NCBI GenBank assembly: GCA_028023455.1
Contig: JAQFVV010006273.1
Location: 3,484,142-3,548,141 of the forward strand
Direction: 5' to 3'
Source: Epiperipatus broadwayi
Lineage: Eukaryota > Onychophora > Udeonychophora > Euonychophora > Peripatidae
DNA: 64,000 nucleotides
Under the pieces are notes generated by a model. It was given only the letters and a program-made list of their open reading frames with translations. It had not been told where the DNA came from and did not search any database. Shown piece after piece: positions 12,330 to 24,690 of this stretch (position 1 is its first letter; each line of letters opens with the position of its first letter). The position numbers and the translations under genes were made by a program.

Positions 12330-14085
12330 TGAGTGGAAAATCTGAAATTTTCAGACACCTACATGTTGTCAAACCCAGCTATCTTCATTTTAAAAGTGAT
12401 ATGATTGGGTTCTGCTTATATAATACTACATATAAAAAATATAAATGTAAATATATATATATATATTTTAATTAATTTATTGCACTTTTAAATAACTATA
12501 AAAAAATCTTTCTAGTTTTTTTTATATGTAATAGTATCTGACATGTGTCCATCATTTCTATTATATAAATGCTAAAATGATTTTAAATATAAAAAGTTAC
12601 ATCTATTAGCCAAAACTATAAAGAGTGAATTTATGAGCTACAAAATTCAAATGTTTTCTGAGTGCACTCAAGTAAAACACTTGAAAATAGCAATGCAACT
12701 ATGAAGACTTTAATAAATAATAATGAGATAGTTAAAATAGATTTAAAATCAGATTTTTATTAAATTAAAAGAAAACTATATTTTACTTATATTTTAAATA
12801 CAATACAGTAAATAATTATAATGTTTTAAATTTAAAAAACTATCTATACACCAAAATGTTCCTATGGAAGAATTATCTGTCACTGATCAATCTATAGATA
12901 AATTAATACTTCATAGAACTTTTAAAAACATAAAAAAATATTAACATAAAAAAATATTATTTTTATAGTAATGTTTTCAAGATTTTAAAAGAAAGCAAAC
13001 AAAAAATATAGAAAAGTGAGAAAAATGGAAAATAATAAAATTGAAGTTTCGCCTTTATTTTAAAAATATTTGTGTTGGTTATAACAATAAATTCTATTGA
13101 TATTTATTAAATAGTATAACAAAGAACTATCTCTTGAACTATCTGTTTTAAACAATTTATTATTTTATTTAGTTTAAAGAAAAAAAATTATAAAAATGAT
13201 CAAATTCTTTCCTTTTTCCCCCAATAACCAGTATAAATTAATAAATCATTGATGCTCTTATTTTCATGCAATTTTTTTTATGATTACAATTTCGACTGTA
13301 GAATAGCCTTCTTCGGAATTTATTTTCTTTAAAAAGTTATGTGCATACAAAAAAAATTATGTAAAAAAAAATTTTTAATCTTAAGAACAAATTAATTTTT
13401 TTAAATATTTTTTTTAAATAAAAGTAACCACAGCTTCTTTTCTATTGTTGTTGTGGCATTACATAGTGATTTTTGAAATATTCTGTATATTATATATTGA
13501 AATTGGTTTTATATATGTGTAGTATTTTTACATTGTTTTTTTTTAACTTACTTCTGTAATATTCAGGTTATATTTTTATGCTAGTGATTGAAAATTATTA
13601 TCTATGTGTGAGAGAATTTATGTCTAAATTTATTGATGATAACCATTTACTTATAAATTATAACAGTGAATAACTACTAAAAATGATTTTAAAAAATTAT
13701 TGTCTTCATTTTTTTTTAATTTTTTTTTTATATTTAATTTATATTTTATGGGTAGCAATGAAAATTACAAATTGCAGGAACAGTCAGCCCTGAGCATTTG
13801 TAGTTCAAAGTGTTATGGTGATGATCAAATAATTCTAATTTAGAATCATGATGATTGGAGTTATATATCTTAAATATTGGTAGAATATGAAAGCTGGAGC
13901 CTGGAAATAAATATAACAGAAATAAAAAATATGTTCATTGAAAGAATATAACCGGATATATAACAGAGTGGAAAATGTAAAGAATATAAAAATCTCAGGG
14001 TGAAGTTTATACCAAGGAGATAGATGAATTTATAGAAAAAACAAATATTTTAGATGAAAGCTGTTACAATAATAAATGAATTATT
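12330..14085. other. AT-rich intergenic DNA
   Basis: No gene or element was recognised. Confidence 0.5.
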
Positions 14086-14101
14086 GAGGGATCAATATAT
14101 A

Positions 14102-14193
14102 AACCACTAAACATCATATGATCACTATCTCAAGATAGTGATCATGTGATGGCACAACTATATGGAGAGTGTTGTTTTGTTTTGAATTGTTTA
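14102..14193 (+). mobile_element. Compact foldback derivative of family-1 element with 13-bp TSD
   Basis: The 92-bp insertion starts aaccactaaacatcatatg and ends tttgaattgttta. It contains a near-perfect hairpin built from gatcactatct and agatagtgatc. It is flanked by ggatcaatatata at 14089-14101 and 14194-14206. Its ends match the left and right tips of the ribozyme elements at 34019-35083 and 40897-41009. No ribozyme core remains. Confidence 0.8.
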
Positions 14194-14209
14194 GGATCAA
14201 TATATATAA

Positions 14210-14855
14210 TATATTTTTATGAATGTGCAAATTTCTGTTCCATTTTTGTTTTAAAAAAATCTCACTCATATGATATAGAGAGGAAGCAATGAAAATAAAC
14301 TGTAAATGCTTTTAGCATCCAAAAGAAGTTACCTCTATCAAATAAAAAATATGTTCATTGGAAGAATATAACCGAATATATTTATGCACATAAAATATGC
14401 AGTAAACATATAGAATGTTTAAGGAAACAAAATGTTACAAATTAATATATTGAACAGATGCAAAAAGCATTTACAAATTATTATTTTCTTTGGTCACTGC
14501 CCATATGAACTGTGATTTTTTTAAAATAAAATTAAAATAGATATTTCTATATTATTAAAAATATTTCAACTACATCTGTTCAAAATTATTAATTTTTAGC
14601 ATTCAAACTCCTGGTTGAAGAATATATTGTAATAAGAAAAATAGATTGTGACATTGTTTCCTTCAACAAGTATATATTTACTGCAGCATTGTATCTCTAT
14701 AAGTAACAAGAAATTGCATTAAAAAAGGTAATCCCTTTTGGATAAAAAAAGCATTTAAATTTTACTGTTTTAATTGGTTATTGTCTGTATCATCTGGCTG
14801 TACCTTTTCCTTTTTTAAAACAAAAATAGAACAGATGTTTAAAAAATAAGTTAAA
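14210..14855. other. AT-rich intergenic DNA
   Basis: A segment near 14340 (aaaaaatatgttcattg) repeats one near 13925, marking a short direct repeat. No gene was seen. Confidence 0.4.
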
Positions 14856-14859
14856 AATA

Positions 14860-14883
14860 ATTTGTATACATATAAAAACAATA

Positions 14884-14919
<36 letters not shown>

Positions 14920-14940
14920 TGTTTTTATATGTATACAAAT
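14860..14940. repeat. Perfect palindrome with (TA)n centre
   Basis: Arms of about 25 bp (atttgtatacatataaaaac and on, versus its complement ending at 14940) flank a TA repeat. The open frame spanning it on the minus strand is not a gene. Confidence 0.9.
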
Positions 14941-14948
14941 ATATTTTT

Positions 14949-15008
14949 AGCAATTATACTTTCTGATATATATATATATATATATATATATCAGAAAGTA
15001 TAATTGCT
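14949..15008. repeat. Second perfect palindrome with (TA)n centre
   Basis: Arms agcaattatactttctgata and its exact complement (15008 downwards) flank a TA repeat. It lies 8 bp from the previous palindrome. Confidence 0.9.
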
Positions 15009-15009
15009 T

Positions 15010-15940
15010 TAACCTGACTCAGGGACATAGTAGGTAAAGGTGGTTCAAATCTCACCTACCTTTCTAGTCCATTATTAATTGACTCACTCTCTTAACCTCA
15101 CAAGAGAAAATTATTTAATGCAGCCCAGTGATCAGACATAAGACTCTTAGGCATTCTAGTTTGTGATGATCAGGTTTACTTATATACAATAATGATCAGC
15201 TATAACTTTGTTACTATTATTAATTATAGTTTATTGTTAGTATAAGATGGTCTATATTTCATTTAATGGAATTATTTACAAACAACAAAAAAGTACCATG
15301 TATGCACATAATATTCAGTTGTAACTTTGTGATTTTTGAAATAAAAGTAAAACAAAACATTTAAGATTCATTATTATACCAAGGGATGAATTTAATTAGG
15401 TAGAGAGGAGGTGAAGAAATTAATCTATAGTGTGAGAACTTAGTAAAGTTAATATGTCTAAATTAGCTAAACACACTGTAGACTGACTTAAACATAGCCT
15501 GCATACATATTTTTTTAAGTAAAATGCTACCAACATGTGTTTTAAATTTAAACTATGAATCCCTGAAATTAAATGATCACCCAATTTTTTTTTTTAAAAA
15601 AAAAGAGTTATAATTATGCTTTCAATATGATTTTGTTGCGGTATTTTGGATACCAGTGCTTTATGTGTGTATAATATTTGTATGAGGGTGAAGCAAAGAA
15701 AGAGAAATTTTAAATTAGTGGGCTTAACTTATATTTATGTAAAAAAAAAAAAAAAAAAAGAAAATTTTTTTATTAGTGAAATTGGATTTTTTATATAGAT
15801 GAAATTTGTAGTATATCAGCAACATAGGACTTCAGAGATAGGGAGAAATGGGGAACTTCATTAATGACTGCTTTATTAGAGTATGGTTCAGGGAAATAGA
15901 CAATTTTAATAAATAAGAAAGGAAAATATTAATAGAAAAA
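15010..15940. other. AT-rich intergenic DNA
   Basis: No gene was recognised. A 5' LTR for the following gypsy element would be expected here, but no copy of its candidate 3' LTR was found. Confidence 0.4.
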
Positions 15941-15959
15941 CTTGGGAAATGATTATTAG

Positions 15960-17220
15960 TGCAGAGAGTAAATCAAAGGACATTGAAGCTAAAATTGGTG
16001 AAGAGCTAGAAGAAAATATGGAATCAAAAAAACATTAAAGTTGATTTTAGTGAAGAGCTGGAAGAAGATATTGAAACAAAGAACATTGAAGTTGATATTA
16101 GTGGACAGTTAGAAGAACACTCATTTCAAGCATAAAGCCCAGAAATCACTTTCAAAGAACCAGGTAAAGTCATCTATCCACAGGTTCAGACTATCACAGA
16201 GAAAGAAAAAATGGAGCAGAATGCATTGTTTCAAATAATGATGAAAATAAATGAAATGTGACAAGAATCACAACAAATGGAGAATGCCATCAAGATGCAA
16301 GAGCAGTCCATATATCAAATCAAAAAAGGTACAAGATAATTGAGAAGACTATGAAAGAGAAATAAATCAGTTAAAAGAAACTCAGGAAAAAAACTATCAT
16401 AGAAATAAAGAGCACCAATGACAAATTGGAAGAGATAAAAAGAGATATTCAAGTTCACAATAAAATAAGTAATGTGAAAGAAGTGAAAGGCATAGATAAG
16501 AAGCTCAAGGAGTTCTATGAGTAAACACTTCACTGAATAGAAGATAGACTATGGGGTATAGGGTTAGGACAACCTGAGGATAACACAAAATCCTCATGTT
16601 TAAAAGTCAAGGATCTCCAAGCCACCCTATTTTTCTTAAATTTCCCAGATGAAGCAAAGGAATTCAAATAGAGAAAATAACCCTGCAGCTAAATTCATTC
16701 AAGTAAAAGGATTCAGAGGTGATGTTGGAGAAATTCTCATGGCCCATCTAGAAAGTTTAAAAGAGATATTCTTCTTTTACCATATGACTTAAGAAGAACA
16801 AAGTTCTATTTCCAGTAATCATTTGTATGGAACTGCTGAAGATTGGTGGTAAGGCATGACACAAAAATCACAAACTTTTGGAGATTGCTATTTGGCACTA
16901 TTGAAAAACTTCTGGCATGGAGAGAAACAAGATGAAATTCTACATAGAATCTCCAAGCAGAAATATTTACAATTCCAGGAGAAACCCAGACACAATTCTT
17001 TTTAAAGCAGGTGGCCCAATTAAGGTCACTGACTACATTTCCATTCTCAGAAGGACATTATTTATACTATATGGTACAACATGCCTGTGCAGTTTCAACA
17101 AATTATGTTGAGCAACTGCTCCAATAATACTGAAAAAGTAGTGGAGCTGCTTACAGCAATCGATTTTGACAACCTGGCCAAAGAACCATTAGAAAAGATA
17201 AGAAAAATAAGACCCTCCCA
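15960..17220 (+). pseudogene. Gag region of gypsy copy 2 (broken)
   Basis: Acidic repeats are followed by a lysine/glutamate-rich coiled-coil-like stretch and then a capsid-like segment around 16730-16940 (readable as LMAHLESLKEIFF and FGDYYLALLKNFW in pieces). The same capsid motifs appear, diverged, in copy 1 at 490-720. Several in-frame stops interrupt it. The minus-strand frame at 16315-16533 is an antisense shadow. Confidence 0.65.
15978..16130 (+). repeat. Threefold tandem repeat in the gag region
   Basis: Three units of about 51 bp share the pattern acattgaagttgat, then tagtgaagagct, then ggaagaa. They encode an acidic, helix-prone repeat (GEELEE-like) at the start of gag. Confidence 0.7.
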
Positions 17221-17400
17221 AGCTACATGAAGCACCTATACAAATCACTTATTTCTTTAACTATAATCAAAGTTGATGGTACCATTAGAAACAGTACTCA
17301 GCTGATAGCTTTTACCAGATGAAGCCAAAGGGACTAAATCAGCAAGAATCTGACCAAGATCGCACTGGCACATTCCTCACAATGGAGTTCCAGTAAACAA

Positions 17401-17592
17401 TTGAGGAACAATAAATGTTTACTGACATCTCCACTTTCTAATATTATATTTGATGAAGAAAAGATAATATCTAATTTACAGCCTCAACCATGCCTCATGA
17501 TAAACATAGAGATCAAGGGGATACAAACCATTGCCCTTTTGGACACTGGCAGACAAATTTTATTCATCTCCAAGAAATGGTTTTACAAATAA
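17401..17592 (+). pseudogene. Aspartic protease fragment of gypsy copy 2
   Basis: A 63-codon frame contains IQTIALLDTGRQILFISKKW. The Asp-Thr-Gly catalytic triplet is at 17542-17550, and flanking hydrophobic residues match a retroviral-type aspartic protease subunit. It ends at a stop shortly after. The overlapping frames at 17490-17690 and 17608-17802 carry the frameshifted continuation. Confidence 0.7.
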
Positions 17593-17910
17593 AGAATCAG
17601 ATGAAGAATGTTCATAACTTACCCATCCAACAAACCCATGTTACTATGGCAAATGGCCAGAGTGCAAAGGTTGAAGCCAAACAGATCTGAGATGAAAATG
17701 ATTCTTGGCATGACAATATTTGAACATGTTTTTCTCATCATGTCAGGATTTGTACACAATATTGTCAAGGAATCAGATTTCCTAAATCAATACAATATTT
17801 AATAGACTATGATTGGGGCATCTTTCAGATGACAACAGAAGCAACTGTTTTTGTGACACATCAGAGCAAAGATGAACCCAAGTTAATTGCATCCAGCAAA
17901 CCTTTAATAA

Positions 17911-18720
17911 GTGTCTGATTCTGGAAAAATTAGAACATTCATTATTAATCACAGAGGAAGAAAAACAAAACTGAGTGTGATCTTAAAGGATCAGGTCTCT
18001 ATATTTTTTAATAAACCAGGTGCCAAACATGGATACATGCATTGTATCAGAGTAAAAGAGAAAATTCATTTTCAGAGCTACACCTATCCAATCCCATTTC
18101 AATACAAGAAAGAGGTGGATATTGAGTTACAATAAATAATTAATTGGGATGTTATTGAAAAGAGTTTTTCTCCATATAATAATCTGTTAGTTATCATCAA
18201 AAAGAAAGCCGGGGCTGTGCAATTGTGCCTGAATGCACATAAGCTAAATGAAATTACTATTCCAGAATGAAAATTTTACCATCCAACATAGAATTGTTCA
18301 TTTGTCTGGCCAATAAAAAGATTTTTTCAACTGTAGACTTGACATCAAGTTACTGGCAGATCATATTATATCCTCAAGATCACAAGTATGTGAGCTTCAG
18401 ATATAATGGGTATACATGTTTTTAAATGCATGCCTTTTGGACTCATTAACAGTGTGGCAGTCTTGTTGAGATGCCTGGATCAAGTGTTATCACCTGAACT
18501 CAAGAACATTTTAGTGTGTTATGTGGATGATGTGGTTATTACATCTACAGATTTTGATGAACTTATGAACCACATCTACCAATTTTTTCTGTACTGTAGG
18601 GGAAAAAAACATTACTGTAAATCTTCAGAAGAGTTTTGCTATGAAAGAAATCTCCTTTTTGGATCACTTGGTCAGTGGACAAGGAATCCATTCATGTTCC
18701 TGAAAAAATCTCCAGAATAG
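17911..18720 (+). pseudogene. Reverse transcriptase of gypsy copy 2 (frameshifted)
   Basis: Frames at 17911-18135 and 18406-18720 cover the fingers and palm. They include PFQYKKEVDIELQ near the start, a central FSTVDLTSSYWQI-like stretch at about 18325-18360 in another frame, KCMPFGLINSVA, and the catalytic YVDDVVITSTDFDEL with YVDD at 18520-18531. Stops lie between the pieces and the thumb region is damaged. Length and order are typical of Ty3/gypsy RT. Confidence 0.85.
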
Positions 18721-18919
18721 AAAACTTTTCCAGACTTATCCATAAGAAACATATAACATCTTTTATGGGACTATGTAACTTTTATCACAAATTTTATAAA
18801 ACTTTTGCTATGGAATCAGCCTCATTACTTCTGTTACTTTAAAACGATCACTAATGGAATTGGTCCACAATTCAAGAAAAGAATTTTAATGGATCAATGA
18901 AGGGTTCCTTAATGCTATA

Positions 18920-19258
18920 ATGCTTTTTTGTCCAAATTTCAACCACCCCTTTTATTTTCAAACCAATAGTAGCTGGCAAGAATTAGGTATGGTATTATTT
19001 CAGTTGGATGAAGAAAAGAAACTATGTGTATTACATTTCTGTAGTATGACCCTTAGGGATACTGAATTCAATTATAGAACTACTGAACAGCAAGCTTTGG
19101 CAATTGTGTGGGCCTGTGGGAGGTTTAAACAATTTCTTCTGGGATCTGAAGTCATCATTATCACTGACCACAAGTGCCTTGAATTTCTTAATCAGGGATA
19201 CTTGACCAATGATTGTCTATTAAGGTGGATTTTATTCTTGCAAAAATGTAAAATATAA
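18920..19258 (+). pseudogene. RNase H domain of gypsy copy 2
   Basis: A 112-codon frame contains FYFQTNSSWQELGMVLFQLD, FNYRTTEQQALAIVWACGRF and ITDHKCLEFLNQG, the hallmark blocks of Ty3/gypsy RNase H. In the first block the usual aspartate of the QTDxS motif is asparagine (QTNSS), so a catalytic acidic residue appears lost. A frameshift follows, after which the linker ENIVTDILSNHT is readable near 19285-19320. Confidence 0.85.
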
Positions 19259-19417
19259 AGTGATTCATTGTCCATGACATGAAAATATTGTAACAGACAT
19301 ACTAAGCAATCATACAGTTGACATTGTGCCACAGAATTTAACTGTAGTCAGTGCATACATAATCACATAGATGAATCAGTGGAAAAAATTTAAAAAAATT
19401 GTTTTTCCTGAAAAAGA

Positions 19418-20245
19418 ATGACCTGGCATATAGATCCATTGAGACAAACTCATAAGGTAGACAGAGAGTTATTATTTTACAAAACAAAACAAAAAAAATC
19501 CATGGAAGGTATTGGTGCCAAAAGTTTTGAAAAACCACCTCATGATATATGTGCAGTGCCTCTATATGGACATTATAGCCCTTGGAAAATTGAACAGGTC
19601 ATACACCAGCAGTTTCATTGGCCTAGAATGTACTCCAATATTTTTTCTATTCTGAAGAAATGTCAGTTGTGATCAAAATATAAATCATCAAATAAATCAT
19701 ACATTGGAAGTAGTCATACCATGTTGCCATAGGGTCCAAATAAACTACTGGCTGTCAACCACCATGGATCCCTGCCATCTTTTAGACAGTTTAAATTTCT
19801 CATTGTAACATATGATTTATTTTCCAAATATGTAACCACTTAACTTTTATGTCAGGCTGATACTTGTAACACTTAAAGATCTCTGTAGAATAGAAAATTC
19901 CCCAAAGTTGAAAAGCCTCAAGCTATCTTTTCAGACCATGTAACATCATTTATGTCCAGGGAATGAAAAGTATAGATAGAAATAAATGGAATCCAACCCA
20001 CATTAACTTTCATAAGGAACCCTCAATCAAACCCATGAAAAAGGGTCATGAGATAGTTAAATAGATTATTTGACACCTATACAGAAAAAAATCATCTAAA
20101 AGATGGGTAAATGAAACAAAAGATGTAGTGAAATATATACATTGGAATGTTAACAAGTCCACAGGATTTACTCCAGTGCAGCTACACCTTGGGCAGCATA
20201 GCCCTCTATTAATTAAAATCCAGTTTCTTATGGAAAAGAAGAAAT
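19418..20245 (+). pseudogene. Integrase of gypsy copy 2 (dead)
   Basis: The zinc-binding HHCC region is seen as GHYSPWKIEQVIHQQFHW and LKKCQL. The second cysteine is followed by a stop. The catalytic core is readable in pieces: NHHGSLPSFRQFKFLIVTYD with FSKYV (about 19757-19840), AIFSDHVTSFMSRE (about 19930-19970), and NPQSNP followed by a stop and then KRVMR (about 20021-20055), where the expected catalytic glutamate reads lysine. Many stops occur. The minus-strand frame at 20046-20282 is a shadow. Confidence 0.75.
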
Positions 20246-20444
20246 TGATGTAATCTAAGAACAAGCCAGGGCCTGTGTACATCTATGAAATATGGTTAAA
20301 AATGAAAAAAATTTTGAGTCTCAAATCCACATCAATCTAATATAATGGGTCATGTGTTAGTTTGTACACTGCAAGTAAGCAACCCGGCCAAAAATCAGTA
20401 TAAAAAATTATTTCCTCTCTATAATGGCTCATTTATTATAAAAA

Positions 20445-20620
20445 ATGTGGGGATAATGCTTTCATCCTAGAAAGGAAGAAAGGTATAAAAGGAACCTATA
20501 ACTCCAGTTGTCTCAAACTGTAACAAGCAGATCACCAAACCTAAAAACAAATTTAAAAAAAACTTTGAACTTTTTTTTGCTTTCAAATAAACTGTATAAA
20601 TCTATTTTAGAATTGTACTT
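20445..20620 (+). other. Candidate 3' LTR remnant of gypsy copy 2
   Basis: It begins at a TGTGGGG-type start and contains a TATA box (gtataaaagg, about 20483-20492) and AATAAA (20586-20591) in the order expected of an LTR. No matching 5' LTR was found, so this rests on position and signals only. Confidence 0.35.
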
Positions 20621-20629
20621 GATATTATG

Positions 20630-23380
20630 CCAACCTATATAATCATCTTCTAAACCATTAGTATATGTATATTAACATTATTTTACTTAATAATCATTGA
20701 CTACAGGGGCGAAGGGATTTTTTCCTTTTTTTTATTTCTGGCTGTGAGAATATGAAGCAGTCATATATATATATATATTGTAACCTTCCAGGTTGGCACC
20801 AGGAAGAAATGTGGGAAGTTCACATTTGTGCTAACAATGGCTAAAGTTAATTATCTGAGAAAAACGAATTGAGATGTAATTTGCTAGTTAAAAATAGGAT
20901 TTAAAAAAATTAAAACTTTAATTGGGTGTACTGATTGGTAGAGTTTTGGATTATGTGTGTTTGGTGGTAGAAGAGGAGGATGACAAATATTAGGGATGTT
21001 TGTATGTAGTAGAAAAATTTACATGTCATAATAAGCAGATACATAGATATATTATTAATTAGAATTTTCTTTCCTATATTTTATTTATTATTTACTAATT
21101 ATATATTGTTCATAATCTTATGTTTAAAAATGATAAAGATTATTTGTATAATAGTGAATAACATTTCTAAATTAATAATTAATATTTAATATTTTTTTTT
21201 ATTATTATTATGTTTTATTCTATTCAAATATTGTATTGTTAAAATTTTATAAGTAAAATTCTGGCACACTTCCAAAGTTGATTGTAATAAAAAAAAAACC
21301 ACAGAGGGCGTGAATGGAAAAAAGACATAGAGTTTAAAACTTGAAGAAAAGTAAAAAAAAAAGTTCCAGGGAAGAAGATGTAAAAAAAAAAAAACTTAAA
21401 AGAATCAATAACTCTCTAAGAGTATAAGAACAAATATAAAAAAACATCACAAGGATTCTAATAATATACCTGTGGAAAATTTTTGTTATTATACTACTGG
21501 AATGATATAAAAATGAGGAGATAGACACACCCCAGAGGGATACCAGCCTACAAATTTCTGCCAAACGATGGTCCATATTCACTACTTTCAAAATGCCTGG
21601 ATGATATGTAAGCTAAATTATTATGATTTATTTTAAAGTATTACCAAAACTAAATAATATTAAAATGACAAAATTGTGTAAAATAAAGCTAGCTAAAATT
21701 TTTTTATTAGACGCTATAATTAAACGCTTGATTTTCAATTTAAAGAATTTTCTATCAATATTCTACAAAATAAAATCTAAAATGAAAAAGTTTATCTATT
21801 AATCTTATATCAAGAAGATAATTTTATACTGTATAACTTTGCTATTCACGCATATATAACAAAATAATTCCAATGCATGCAAATGTCATTTATTATGCCT
21901 ATAACGGAATTCTAGGATAAAAAGAAAAAAGACTATTGTCGTTCTTAACAAATTATGCTTTAACAATGGATAGACATTTTTTTTATGTTATAATTTACAG
22001 TTATCTTTAAAATTGATATGTATATTTCTTTCAACTTTTAATTTTGTTTAAAAAAAATTAACATGTAATGATGAGATATTGATAAGTATTTTCGTTATTA
22101 CTTATAATAAATGTATAACCAATTTTTTTTTTTTTTTAAAAAAAATAAAACAATGTAACTTCATATCATTATATGATAATTTATTATTTTATATGATCTA
22201 GAAATTATATTATAGGTGGTTATAGATGTTCGATGTGTGCGTGATGCTATAGATTATTATTTTAAAAAATTGTATTTATTATGCTTCAATTTTGTTAATG
22301 AAGTTTATTAAAAAAACAAATAAAAAATTAAAACCTTGTCTGTTATAAGTTCGTTATATAGGAAGTATATTGAATGTGAGTTGAAGGTAGAAATGGTCAA
22401 GGGATGATTAGATTATTTAGATTGAGTTTGGAGATATTATTTAACCCTCACATATATAAGTATAAGTGTTTGGTTATTGTTTTTTTCTGCCTTTCTTTAT
22501 TTTGTATAGTTAGTGTTAGATGATACACACTGATTATAACAGATAAGTGTTGTATAAATGTTTATAATGTGTAAAAGATGATTGATTTATGGCATCATCC
22601 AAGTTTTATAAATAAGCTAATAAAAAGTATGTTTTAAAAATACATTATATTTAAGATATTATAAAAGCACACATATTCGAAAATATATGATTCATATATT
22701 AAATGTTAGTCAATTTTGGTTTTACTGTAGAAGAAATATAATTGGTTAGAAAGGTGCATAAAATAATATTTTTTTATTATAATTATTTATTTTGTATTTT
22801 ATTTATTTATTTATTTATTTATTTTAATAAATGTTTTAATGAATTAAAAATCCAAATGAATTGCTTGATTATATATGTTCGATTTTCCATTTCCACACAC
22901 ACACATATATGTTTAACATAGCATAGCCCTAAAATATATAGATTTGCCAGTAAAAGTCAATTTATTTAATCTGTTTGGAGATGATAAATCACCATATTAC
23001 AGTGCTAATATTATATTTTACTTTGCTTAGAATAGATAGTGATATGGATATAAAGGTACCCGATCCTAATCATTGTCTATCCTATATTAAATATGATAAT
23101 TGATAATTTTGCAATAGTTTTATAATTAATAAATGTGTGGCATATGATTAAATTAGTGTTACAAAATTGTTATTAATAAATGTTTTATTACTTTTATTTG
23201 CATCCTATATAAAAACCATATCCTGTAACCTCAACTGAGCTAAGCCATAGAATAATTACAATATAAGAATCTTTTAAATAAGTTTAAAAGCAATTTACAA
23301 TTATAAATTTTATTCTATCTTGTATAGAATTGGTGCCTGGGTATTTATAAATATAATAAAGTGAATAAGTGAAGAGAGCA
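20630..23380. other. AT-rich intergenic DNA
   Basis: No gene was recognised. It contains a (TTTA)n tract near 22797-22823 and a purine-rich stretch at 21290-21400 whose complement gives a spurious minus-strand open frame. Confidence 0.5.
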
Positions 23381-23409
23381 GAGGTTACAGGATCAGTTAA
23401 GTGGATGCT

Positions 23410-23800
23410 TAACTGGGGCCTGATATACGATTGGGTTAAGTGGCTGCCCAATCATGGGGCCCTGTTTAATTAAATCTCATATCCTGTGGAATATTTATCT
23501 TTTGTTGGTTAATAGGGTTAAGTGGCTTGCCTTATGGGTGAAATTCTCGATATATTTATGGGTAAATGGCTGCACAATGATTGGTGATCGATTCATTTTT
23601 GTTCATATATGTATTTGGTTCTTTGTTGGAGATTGTATATTACACATTCTATTTTAAGTGGTGACTAACATGGACAACTTGATATATACATAGAGGCTAC
23701 AGTTGCCAAGGGTTTAAATGGATGTCCAATCATGGGATCTTGATTATTTAAGTCCCATAACTTGTAGAGTGTTTATATTTTGTTGATATATATTGTCATA
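23410..23800 (+). repeat. Diverged direct repeat, about 0.26 kb period
   Basis: The block around ggttaagtggctgcccaatc (about 23432) recurs, diverged, around gtttaaatggatgtccaatc (about 23712). Both are followed by similar text ending in tgtttatattttgttg or atttatcttttgttgg. The open frame at 23454-23657 lies within it and is not supported as a gene. Confidence 0.5.
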
Positions 23801-24539
23801 TACCTAAGATGAGAGGTAATTCAGTGCCATTAGAATTACTTTATTCCTGTTTTAAATATACAGTTATTGCAAAACTGGTTCTAAAATAGAATCAAGTTGG
23901 CAGTTTTATTATTCAAGGATTTTTTTATATCAATCTGGAAGATTAATAGACATGTTTGATAAAATGGAACTAGGGGTCAATGGAGCATTAACTAAGGTTT
24001 GAAATAAGCCAATTAGAGTTTGAAATAAGCCAATACCTGAAAGATGTGTAGTAGATATATGAATGTCAGATGTATATTTAAAAAAAAAAAAACATTTTTT
24101 TAGATGAAATAAATAAATACAGCCATGAAACAGCTTAGTTTTAATTATAGAGCTATATAAATCTCGTAACTTATAATAAATGATAAAGTTGATAGCATTA
24201 TTTTTTTTTTATATTTTGCTTGTTAATGTAATATAGCATTGCTGTGGGATAAGCATAGAATTATTGATCATGTTAAATTATAAAGTGGTAATATTGTTCA
24301 TATCTGGAACATTTCTGTTATAGAAAGTCTATAATTTTGAAGGTTAAATAGAATGCTTGATTGTTGGAGTTTTGTTCGTTGTGTTGCAAGTTTTGGTGAT
24401 GGATGGAGAGTTTTTATTATTGTCTTAAGTATATGGTGTATTCATGTCACTGATGACTGATTGTTCTCATTCACTGCTCCAACCCAAATTATGATATCAG
24501 TTGTTAGTTATCATGAAGCAGTTAACAGTAGTCCTGCCA

Positions 24540-24690
24540 TGATTTTGCCTCTAAGACTCCAGAGAGAGCAAGGCATAGTTCTTTATAATATATATGTAAT
24601 ATTTGTCTCTAAGACTCCCAAAGATGAGCAAGACAATATTTTATAAATAGCCCCTAAGACTTGGATGTAAGCAGGGCATTGTGATTGTGT
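24540..24690 (+). repeat. Three short diverged repeats
   Basis: The phrase cctctaagactcc with a following gagcaaggca-like segment appears three times at roughly 50-60 bp spacing (near 24548, 24605 and 24650). Confidence 0.5.

Larger units (their letters stand above)
15950..20620 (+). mobile_element. Ty3/gypsy LTR retrotransposon, copy 2, inactivated
   Basis: Gag, protease, reverse transcriptase, RNase H and integrase appear in canonical Ty3/gypsy order on the plus strand over about 4.6 kb, with multiple stops and frameshifts. Landmarks are the DTG protease box at 17542-17550, YVDD at 18520-18531, RNase H motifs at 18920-19258, the integrase zinc domain at about 19560-19670, and integrase core motifs between 19740 and 20240. 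The block is less AT-rich than its flanks. The integrase style resembles arthropod gypsy elements, which is an inference from general family knowledge. No env-like frame was seen. It cannot encode working products. Confidence 0.9.

Noticed and set aside
16315-16533. 72-codon minus-strand frame
   Set aside because: It is antisense to the lysine-rich gag region of the gypsy element, which gives long phenylalanine/leucine-rich shadows.
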